Positions 7,314 to 13,439 of a DNA stretch of 13,500 bases are shown here, one piece after another. The translations under genes and the position numbers were made by a program. The first letter of the stretch is position 1. Each line of letters begins with the position of its first letter. The stretch is from Baffinella frigidus. Taxonomy: Eukaryota > Cryptophyceae > Cryptomonadales > Baffinellaceae. The stretch is from NCBI GenBank assembly GCA_026770585.1, contig MU646315.1:365756-379255 (forward strand). Reading direction: 5' to 3'. A model generated the notes under the pieces. The model was not told the DNA's origin. It made no database searches and saw only the letters and a list, made by a program, of their open reading frames with translations.

Positions 7314-10300
7314 ATGTCGACCCCCACCGCCCACCCCCGCCTCCTCCTCGCCCTCACCCTCGCTCTCCCCCTCCTCGCCTCCGCATTCATCCCCCTCCCG
7401 CCCTCCCACACCTCCCGCCACGCCACCCCTGCGTCCCGCACCCTCCGCCCATCTGCCAACACCCTCCCCAACACCCTCCTCAACACCCTCCCCTCCGCCG
7501 GCCTCGCCCCGCCCCCCACACGCGGCCTTCGCACGTACACGCGCATCTCCGCGTCAGCGGACGCAGGAGGGGGCGCGACAGGGGGCGCGACAGGGGGAGC
7601 TACAGGGGGAGGAGGGGCGGCGGCGGCGGGGACAGGGCTGGAGAGCGCTGTGCTGGGGGGGGGGTGCTTCTGGTGCACGGAGGCGGTGTTTCTGCGCGCG
7701 GAGGGCGTTGAGAGGGTCATCTCGGTAAATCCTAAACCATAAACACTGAACCCTAAAACCTGAACCCTAAACCTCAACACCCTAAACCATCAACCCTGAA
7801 CCATAAACTATAAACCATAAACCATCAACCATAGGCCATAAACCATAAACTTTTAGCCCTAAACCCTTAACCCTAAACTCTAAACCCTAAACCCTAAACC
7901 CTAAACCCTACACCCTAAACCCTAAACCCTAAACCCTAAACCCTAAACTCTCAACCTCAACACCCGAAAACCGAAACACGAAACCCGAAACCTGCGTGTC
8001 TCTGATTTTGGGGGCTGATGCGGAGGATGGCGTGCGGTGGCTGTACATGCCAGGTCACAGGTGGGAATTTCAGAACGCGTTTCAGAACGCGTTTCAGAAC
8101 GCGCCGTTTCGCTTAAAACTGATTCCGTGGTTCAAATCCCTCATTGTTGCGGCGGGCGGGGGGCACGTGGGGGGGGGCCCCCCCCCCCCCCCCCCCCCCC
8201 CATTATAACTTTGGGCAAAATCGCACTTCTGACCTTGCATGGATCCACAGGGCTTTGCGGGAGGCCGGGTGGAGAACCCTAGCTACCGCCAAGTCGTCTC
8301 TGGCCAAACGGGCCATGCAGGTGCGCACCCACACAACGGACTACGAGGCGCTTTCGTGAAGACACGTGGACAACTCATAAGTGGATAATCCATAGGACCA
8401 TACCGTAGGCAATACCGTAGGGACATCGGGTTGTTCCTGCGGATATTCTAACCGACACCTGGTTGACATCCACCAAGGTTTCCCTTCGCAGCCCACTGTG
8501 TCGGTCCCTCGACTCTCAACCAATCAGTGCTTTTCCTATCTAAGATCTACGCTTAGAAATGAATTTATTAAAAGGATTAAGAGGAAAATCGTAGCAGACC
8601 TGGGCGGTTCAGTTACCGCCTTGGTGCCAATCCGCCTGGTATTGAGAAACACGCAGCCGCCGAGCATCCCAGCACTGTTGACTGAACCGGGCAGGTTTTG
8701 TAGCCAGGGCGGCAGCTAAACCCAGCAGGATGTGCACCGGCACGACAACCTCTGTGGTGTCAACCGTTGTGCCACGCTCCAAGCAGCCCACACAGTGGGC
8801 TTTGAACGAGGTGTGGACCAGAAACCTGGTCGTTTTTTTTGGTTAATAAATGTCTTTATACCAAACGATTTGTAACTAGCACCACGAAAATAAATGGAGC
8901 GATCTGCGAGGGCCACTGTGTGGCTCGAAGCTTGTTCGAAGCTTGGCGTCTGAAAGCGTATCCCGGTGGCAGAGGTGATCAAGGTGGACTTCGATCCGAA
9001 ACGCATCTCCCTGGCGGAGGTGCACACCCGCCCTCCAAACCCGAGTATTGTTGTTGGTGAAGCTTTCCGGGTGTGTACCAGGGGCGGGGGGGGGCTGCGG
9101 GGGGGTCCAAACGATGAAACTGCTTCAATTGTGTGCGGGGTGTCTGGCACAAGGGCCTGACTCATTCTTCTTCTTCTTCTTTATTACGCTCAAGCCTGGA
9201 GATGAGTGATGCAAATTTCTAAACACCTGAAGACGAGCCCGATTCGATCCCACGCTGTACACTAGGCGTTGGTACCTGTGAAACATACTCCAGGAGAAGA
9301 AGTGGGCGAGGGACACTTTCATTGTCGGGTGGATTACACCTTGTATCGAAGGGGGGAGTGTGTGAGTCTTGAGACGGGTCCGCCTCTGTTCAGGTGTACG
9401 ACCTTCATTTCGCGAGTCACGACCCGACGCAGCTCAACCGCCAGGGCCTCGACGTCGGCACCCAGTACCGCTCGGTACTTTCTTCTTCTTCTTCTTCTTC
9501 CTCTTCTTTTTCTTGGCATTATTCTTTATTACCCTCAGTGGCTCCGTGAGGACGGCTCCTAGGACCAAGAGTGACGTATGCACCCAGTACCACTCGGTAC
9601 CACGCGCCCTAACCTCATCCCGCCGAGTATTTAAATTTAAAGCTCGGGGACTGGATATTACGGCTAGGTTTTGTGTAAATTCCAGTAATTTGTGGAAACT
9701 GGGTGGGAATTCCAGTAATGTCAACCGCCCAGTTTCCACAAAACCTGAGCATGCCCCGACGCAGCTCAACAAACAAGGCCTCGATGTCGCCACCCAGAAC
9801 CGCTCGGTACCTTGTTCTTGTGATTCTTCTTCTTCTTCTCCTTCTTCTTCTTCTTTATTATCCTCAGAGCCTTCCGAAACGTGATCTAATACTGCCTAAA
9901 ACCCGCGTGGTAACCCGGACCCTCGCCGGAAAACTCCACGAATGCAGGGTATGCAGCATGCCGTAGCCCAAGACCGCATCCTGAATCCTGCCGTAGTCGA
10001 ACACCAGAGACCATGTGTGTAGGAGCCTCGTACCCCCGCTGAGTTTGAGTAGGACCTAGAGAGCGGCCCAAAACCGCATGCTGAATCCCCGGGGGCGGGT
10101 GGCATCGTAGTCAATACCGTAGGCTTAATTGCCCTGATTCCAGCTCGTTGCCCTGTGAGCATGCTTAATCTCCGGGGGGCGGTCGCCCGAAACCCGAAAC
10201 CCTAAACCCTTAACCCTGGACCCTAAACCCTGAGCCCTGAACCCGAATGCCAGGTCATTGTGGTGTCGGACGAAGCGCAGCGCTCTGCCGCTCTCGCGGT

Positions 10301-12628
10301 GCTCAACCCGAAACCCGAAACCCGAAACCCGAAACCCGAAACCCCCAACCCTGAACTCTGAAGCCTACACCCTAAACCCTAAACCCCAAACCCCAAACCC
10401 CAAATCCCACACCCCAAACCCCAACCCCCAAACGCCGAACCCCAAACCCCAAACCCCAAACCCTAAACACCAAACACCAAACACCAAACACCAAACACCA
10501 AAACCCAAACACCATACCCCAAATCCCAAACCCCACACCCCCACCCTAACCCAAACCCCAAACCCTGAACCCCAAACCCCAAACTCTAAGCCCCAAACTC
10601 TCAACCCTACACTCGCAAACCCTAAACCCGAAAACCTATCCGGGAGCAGGCGATCACGCGTGCGGCGACGGCGCGGGCCAGCGAGAAATTCCTCGGAATC
10701 TTCCCCAATAACGCCAAGGTCCCCCCCCGCCCTCCCGCACAACACACTGCGCAGATCGGTCCATTTATGTTCGTGGTACTTATTAAAAATTGCTCGGTGC
10801 AAAGACATGTCATCAACCAACATTGGGATCGCCAGCGAGAAGGTTCTCGGAATCTTCCCCAATAACGCCAGAAGGTCCCCCCCCCGCCCTCAAAATACAT
10901 GTTTTCCTCCCGCCCTCAAAATACATGTTTTCCTCCCGCCCTCTAAATACAAGAGCCTCTTTTACCCCGCCATCTACATACAAGAGCCTTTCGTTGGCAA
11001 GAAGTTTCTCGGGATCTTGCCTTCCAACTCCAAGGTCTAGCTCTGCATCAGTCAATGGGGGCTCTCCAATTTGGTGAGCCCGGGCCCCTTTTCCCGCTCG
11101 AAGGTTGACGAATTTGTACCGCAGATCCAGGATGTCAACATGAGAATAGTGGGCCAACTTGAGATTGCGCGAGCGGAGACAGCGCGCGCCGGCGAGAAGT
11201 TCCTCGGAATCTTGCCTTCCAACTTCATCTTCCCTTCCAACTTCCCCCGCCCTTTATGTTCACGTTTTCGCTCCACGCCAGATTACAAGGGGGGGGGGTC
11301 GGGACGCAACGTTTCGCTTTAAAAGTGTTTCGTGGTACACATTCCGCATTGTTGCGGCGGCGGGCTATTCACGTGTGGCGTGTTTCTGGTACAACCTAAT
11401 ACAAATCCTGAGATGTTAGCTTTGGGCAAACTCTCACTTTGTGACCTGGCGTTGGCAGGTGGGGTGACAAGCGTCGGAGAGATGGCGGCCTTCTACCCTC
11501 CGGACAACTCGCACCACAACTGACGACGCGCTCTGCAGTGTGCCGCGCTGCATGAGGCCTCGCATTCACACGCTATGTCTACATCTGAGATTCACACGCC
11601 ATGTCTCTATCGGTCTTATCAATTGATTGTTGGTGGTGGGAAGGTGGTGACATGTTAATTGACTGTTGTTGAAAACAGGTGGTGACAACCGTGGAGGAGT
11701 CGGATGCCTTCTACCCCGCGGACAACCCGCACCAAAACTACTTCAAGGAACCAGGGCTCGAGAATATGGTTACAGTAGATTTTTTTTGTACCAGAGTCGT
11801 CAACATTTACCAATTTTTAATTATTTATGTGGCCAACTTATCTGCACACTGCTCTAGTGGTTCTGACGCCGCGTTCGTGGGGACAGGTGGTGACAACTGT
11901 CGAGGAGTCGGATGCCTTCTACCCCGCGGACAACTCGCACCAGAACTACTTCGAGCGCAACCAGGGCTCGCGGTACGCTCAACCCTAAAACCCAACCTCT
12001 ATCCCTTAAGCGGTCAGTAGGCTCATACGCCCTACCGTAGGGCCCTAGGACCTGCCTAGGACCTCAGGCCCCCAAATTTGGAGGCCTGGTCACTTAAGGG
12101 ATACCCTATACCCTAAACTCTAAACACGAAACCCGAAACCAGGTACGCTATGGTCAACATCGCGCCCAAGCTACAGTCGTTCAAGGTCTGAACCCGAACC
12201 CCGAAACCCGAAACCCGAAGCCCGAAACCCGAAACCCGAAGCCCGAAACCCTCAGGGATACCTCGCTCATGAGATAGGGGTACCTCGCTCATGAGACAGG
12301 GGTACCTCGCTCATGAGACAGGGGTACCTCGCTCATAAGAAAGCGCATCCCCCTAGGACCCTACAGTAGGCCCATGCTTCGGGCCCTATGGCGGCTCTAG
12401 GGGGGGCAGTTTCTTGTGAGCGAGGTATCCCTGTAAACCCTAGACCCTCAACGCCAAACCCTACACCCTAAACTCGAAACCCGAAACCCCAATTTCCAAA
12501 CCCCAAACCCCAAACCCCAAACCCCAAACCCCAAACCCCAAACCCTACACCCCAAACCCCAAACCCCCAACCCTAATCCCTCCTCGGTGCAGGTTCGTGA
12601 CCAGCTCCGGCAGATCAGGGACAAGTGA
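7314..12628 (+). CDS. MSRA: Peptide-methionine (S)-S-oxide reductase MsrA, probably plastid-targeted, nine exons
   Basis: Model: exons 7314-7724, 8251-8320, 8973-9019, 9394-9474, 10254-10298, 10650-10718, 11887-11972, 12143-12185 and 12593-12628. All introns are GT-AG and all phases agree (888 nt, 295 aa). Family knowledge: MsrA reduces methionine-S-sulfoxide in proteins using a Cys in GCFW. Seen: signal peptide 1-24 with ASAF at 22-25, a Ser/Arg/Pro transit-like region, a Gly/Ala linker, [12 protein letters not shown] (catalytic Cys118, second Cys121), then [69 protein letters not shown] and a C-terminal IAPKL. No Cys is seen after 121. The usual Tyr of YHQ is Ser (NSHQ). Exon 6 is the least conserved and least certain. 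Introns 4 and 6 hold decayed copies of exons 4, 6 and 7. The frame is open upstream of 7314, so a 5' exon cannot be excluded, but the signal peptide fits this start. Confidence 0.9.
7726..7995 (+). repeat. Telomere-like heptads in MsrA intron 1
   Basis: Immediately after the donor (TCG|GTAAAT) come degenerate units (CCATAAA, CCCTGAA), then about ten clean CCCTAAA units at 7872-7948, then CCCGAAA. All are C-rich on the sense strand. Confidence 0.9.
8067..8102 (+). repeat. Three tandem copies of a 12-mer
   Basis: tttcagaacgcg occurs three times in a row in MsrA intron 1, just before dispersed repeat R3. Confidence 0.8.
8101..8250 (+). repeat. Dispersed repeat R3, copy 1, forming the 3' end of MsrA intron 1
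   Basis: cgtttcgcttaaaactgatt, cattgttgcggcgg and ttgggcaaaatcgcacttct match 11304-11458 in order. The repeat ends at the exon 2 acceptor and includes CTGAC, a fit to the CTRAY branch-site consensus. A G9 run at 8169-8177 and a C24 run at 8178-8201 interrupt this copy. Confidence 0.65.
8838..8925 (-). repeat. Dispersed repeat R4, inverted copy
   Basis: On the minus strand this reads cgcagatcgctccatttatt, ttcgtggtgct and aaagaca, matching 10752-10822 on the plus strand. It lies in MsrA intron 2. The rest of intron 2 (8321-8837) shows nothing beyond small inverted repeats such as ggcggt/accgcc near 8605. Confidence 0.6.
9165..9196 (+). repeat. (TTC)n-TTTATTA tract in MsrA intron 3
   Basis: ttcttcttcttctttattac then gctca matches the start of intron 4 (9480-9541) and the tract after the decayed exon 4 copy (9824-9872). 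It may mark a third, more decayed exon 4 unit upstream of the real exon. Confidence 0.55.
9480..9541 (+). repeat. (TTC)n pyrimidine tract at the start of MsrA intron 4
   Basis: The tract follows the exon 4 donor (TCG|GTACTT) directly and ends in ctttattaccctcagtggct. It recurs downstream of the decayed exon 4 copy, so it belongs to the duplicated unit. Confidence 0.75.
9573..9601 (+). pseudogene. Fragment of MsrA exon 4 (3' end only)
   Basis: gacgtatgcacccagtacca followed by ctcggtacc matches the last bases of exon 4 and its donor (gacgtcggcacccagtaccg, ctcggtact). Only this short 3' end survives, about 120 bp downstream of the real exon. Confidence 0.6.
9747..9872 (+). pseudogene. Decayed copy of MsrA exon 4 with its downstream pyrimidine tract
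   Basis: Bases 9747-9806 align with the last three quarters of exon 4: [17 protein letters not shown] against [17 protein letters not shown], then GT. The upstream [10 protein letters not shown] part is lost and the conserved QYRS has become QNRS. The following (TTC)n-TTTATTATCCTCAG repeats the start of intron 4, so the duplicated unit spanned exon and intron. Confidence 0.75.
10108..10158 (+). repeat. Dispersed repeat R2, copy 2
   Basis: gtcaataccgtaggcttaat and cagctcgttgccct match 3127-3180. It lies in MsrA intron 4. A nearby 22-bp direct repeat (aagaccgcatcctgaatcct at 9970, aaaaccgcatgctgaatccc at 10070) is separate. Confidence 0.5.
10190..10245 (+). repeat. Telomere-like heptads at the 3' end of MsrA intron 4
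   Basis: CCCGAAA, CCCTAAA and CCCTTAA units end about 8 bp before the exon 5 acceptor (CCAG|GTCATT). C-rich on the sense strand. Confidence 0.85.
10305..10640 (+). repeat. Telomere-like heptads filling MsrA intron 5
   Basis: They begin four bases after the donor (GCG|GTGCTC). Sub-blocks are homogeneous: CCCGAAA (10307-10343), CCCCAAA (10380-10460), CACCAAA (10467-10502), then mixed. The tract nearly fills the 351-bp intron and is C-rich on the sense strand. Confidence 0.92.
10741..10822 (+). repeat. Dispersed repeat R4, forward copy
   Basis: cgcagatcggtccatttatg, ttcgtggtact and aaagacatgtcatcaacc match the minus strand of 8838-8925. It lies between exon 6 and its second copy. Confidence 0.6.
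10831..10874 (+). pseudogene. Copy 2 of MsrA exon 6 (3' half)
   Basis: gccagcgagaaggttctcgg and aatcttccccaataacgcc match exon 6 (10677-10718). A 2-base insertion before the donor (CCAGAAG|GT for CCAAG|GT) would shift the frame. The C-rich bases after the donor are also copied. Confidence 0.75.
10877..10990 (+). repeat. 27-bp minisatellite after exon 6 copy 2
   Basis: ccgccctcaaaatacatgtt ttcctcc repeats about twice, followed by two diverged units with ctaaatacaagagcctc and catctacatacaagagcct. Confidence 0.75.
10996..11034 (+). pseudogene. Copy 3 of MsrA exon 6 (3' half, donor kept)
   Basis: Reads [13 protein letters not shown] then GT, against [15 protein letters not shown] in exon 6. The frame is intact and several codon changes are silent. 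The 5' half is missing and no acceptor adjoins it. Confidence 0.65.
11056..11150 (-). repeat. Dispersed repeat R1, copy 3 (inverted)
   Basis: On the minus strand this reads ctattctcatgttgacatcc, gtacaaattcgtcaacctt and gggctcaccaaattggagag, matching 3196-3295 and 6759-6856. It separates exon 6 copies 3 and 4. Confidence 0.7.
11164..11226 (+). pseudogene. Copy 4 of MsrA exon 6 (full 5' end, donor lost)
   Basis: Reads [20 protein letters not shown], aligned codon for codon with [20 protein letters not shown] of exon 6. About half of the changed codons are silent. An AG precedes it, but the AAG|GT end is replaced by ttcatcttccc, so it has no usable donor in place. Confidence 0.7.
11304..11458 (+). 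repeat. Dispersed repeat R3, copy 2, ending at the acceptor of exon 7 copy A
   Basis: Matches 8101-8250: cgtttcgctttaaaagtgtt, cattgttgcggcggcgg, and tttgggcaaactctcacttt followed by gtgacctgg. It ends in an AG at a decayed exon, as copy 1 ends at exon 2. Confidence 0.65.
11459..11523 (+). pseudogene. Copy A of MsrA exon 7 (decayed)
   Basis: After ggcag it reads GTGGGGTGACAAGC, where exon 7 has GTGGTGACAACT, so a 2-base insertion breaks the frame. Downstream, [12 protein letters not shown] then TGA corresponds to [14 protein letters not shown]. The end of the exon and its donor are lost. Confidence 0.8.
11679..11760 (+). pseudogene. Copy B of MsrA exon 7 (frameshifted)
   Basis: After aaacag it reads [22 protein letters not shown] in frame, nearly identical to exon 7 at 11887, with mostly silent codon differences. 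A 2-base deletion after TTCAAG shifts the rest, and the donor CG|GTACG is replaced by AGAATATG. It is probably not spliced in. Confidence 0.85.
12000..12103. mobile_element. Fold-back element in MsrA intron 7
   Basis: tatcccttaagcggtcag at the left end is mirrored by ctggtcacttaagggata at the right end (15 of 18 positions). The inside has further nested palindromes (ctaccgtag, gggccc, cctagg). The left half recurs at 13067-13119. Telomere-like units flank it on both sides. Confidence 0.7.
12185..12252 (+). repeat. CCCGAAA heptads after the MsrA intron 8 donor
   Basis: Starting four bases after AAG|GTCT come about nine CCCGAAA/CCCGAAG units, C-rich on the sense strand. Confidence 0.9.
12253..12433. 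mobile_element. Fold-back element with tandem arm units in MsrA intron 8
   Basis: The left arm begins cagggatacctcgctcatga and repeats the 22-23-bp unit ggggtacctcgctcatgaga three more times. The right end ttcttgtgagcgaggtatcc ctg is its reverse complement. The loop side has catccccctagga against ctctaggggggg. One arm recurs at 13351-13379. Confidence 0.7.
12434..12580 (+). repeat. Telomere-like heptads in MsrA intron 8, 3' part
   Basis: CCCTAAA and CCCGAAA variants, then a homogeneous CCCCAAA run (12490-12543), leading to the exon 9 acceptor (GTGCAG|GTTCGT). C-rich on the sense strand. Confidence 0.9.
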
Positions 12629-13066
12629 TCCTTTTTTTTTTCGCGCGGAAAAAAAAGGACCGACAAGCCCGCCCGTGTGAGGACCTAGTCCAGGACGAGC
12701 CCGCCTCGGGCCGTTTTGTCGACTGTACTCGGGGTGCGCTGTTGTAAGGGCTGCAGAGTGTCCGACTTGAAAATTATCCCGTTCAGCTGGACGGTTTCAG
12801 TAGAACGATTTATGCCTGTGAGGCACTGTCTCTCGCCCGCCTGAACTGTGAGCCTCGGTCGGTCAGGTGGCGAGCCTCGGTCATGGACCAGGTCGCGAGC
12901 CTCTAGTTGAGTCCTTGTGAGACGCCTCCCCTCTAGCGGGGTCATATGAACCGTGGCTTCCCCGTGTGTGCTGTGCGATCAGTAAACGGGCTTTCCCCCT
13001 CTCCTTGAAGCGTTTGTCTCTGTATTGAACCGGCCGCCGGACCACTCGGAACACTACTGGGAACAT
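12629..13066. other. MsrA 3' flank, no gene seen; possible solo-LTR remnant
   Basis: A T10/A8 inverted repeat (12632-12659) lies just past the MsrA stop. A gcgagcctcggtc motif repeats at about 12850-12900. The region from tgtgaggac (about 12675) to gggaaca (about 13065) has TG...CA ends, but no target-site duplication, partner LTR or primer-binding site was seen. No reading frame looks coding. Confidence 0.4.
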
Positions 13067-13119
13067 TATCCCTTAAGTGGCCAGTAGGCTCATACGCCCT
13101 ACCGTAGGGCCCTAGGACC
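13067..13119 (+). repeat. Half copy of the fold-back element at 12000-12103
   Basis: tatcccttaagtggccagta through gtagggccctaggacc matches 12000-12052 at nearly every base. It stops where the zinc-finger fragment begins; the mirrored right arm is absent. Confidence 0.75.
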
Positions 13120-13126
13120 AGAGCAT

Positions 13127-13318
13127 ATGCGGACACACTTGGGAGAGAGGCCGTACGCCTGCGAGACGTGCGGCACGGCCTTCTCGAGGTCCAGCCACCT
13201 GGCTAAGCACATGCGGACGCATTCGGGGGAGAAGCCGCATGTCTGCGAGACGTGGGGCAAGGCGTTCTCGACGTCCAGCAACCTGGCTAGGCACATGCGG
13301 ACACATTCGGGCGAGTGA
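13127..13318 (+). pseudogene. Truncated C2H2 zinc-finger fragment
   Basis: Family knowledge: Cys2His2 fingers bind zinc through C-X2-C-X12-H-X3-H and often DNA, and TGEKPY-type linkers join them. Seen: 63 codons with one complete finger ([23 protein letters not shown]), an SGEKP linker, and a second finger in which the second Cys is Trp (CETWGKAF), so it should not bind zinc normally. A CAT (His) codon just before MRTHLGERP suggests an earlier finger was cut off where the fold-back half copy begins. The end, GGCGA|GTGAGT, can be read as a TGA stop or as a consensus donor site. Either this is one exon of a larger finger gene or a broken copy; the lost Cys and abrupt 5' end favour a broken copy. 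Confidence 0.6.
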
Positions 13319-13350
13319 GTAAACAACCTCGTTCCCGCTCGGCAACTGCT

Positions 13351-13379
13351 ACAGGGGTACCTCGCTCATAAGAAAGCGC
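13351..13379 (+). repeat. Stray arm of the fold-back element at 12253-12433
   Basis: caggggtacctcgctcataa followed by gaaagcgc matches 12297-12325 exactly over most of its length, followed here by a C-run. Confidence 0.7.
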
Positions 13380-13419
13380 CCCCCCCCTAGTGGCTATACG
13401 TCCCACACGAAAATAAAGA

Positions 13420-13439
13420 AATCAGTGAATTCACTGATT
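13420..13439. repeat. 20-bp perfect palindrome
   Basis: aatcagtgaattcactgatt equals its own reverse complement. It follows aaaataaag (an AATAAA-like signal on the plus strand) and precedes an A8 run. It has no assigned role. Confidence 0.8.

Noticed and set aside
8995-9165. tRNA-like or tail-like box near gttcaaatcc/gtacaaatcc motifs in R1 and R3
   Set aside because: No cloverleaf or A-box/B-box pair could be formed; the motifs are shared repeat sequence.
9434-9793. Minus-strand open frame with poly-Lys run
   Set aside because: It is the antisense of exon 4 and the (TTC)n tract; the Lys run is the pyrimidine tract read backwards.
10365-10862. Minus-strand open frame with [11 protein letters not shown] repeats
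   Set aside because: The same heptad tract read on the other strand, including antisense exon 6; no gene.
10258-11040. Long plus-strand open frame full of PKPQTPNPK repeats
   Set aside because: It is translated telomere-like repeat inside MsrA introns; heptads read as low-complexity peptides and lack stops in some frames.
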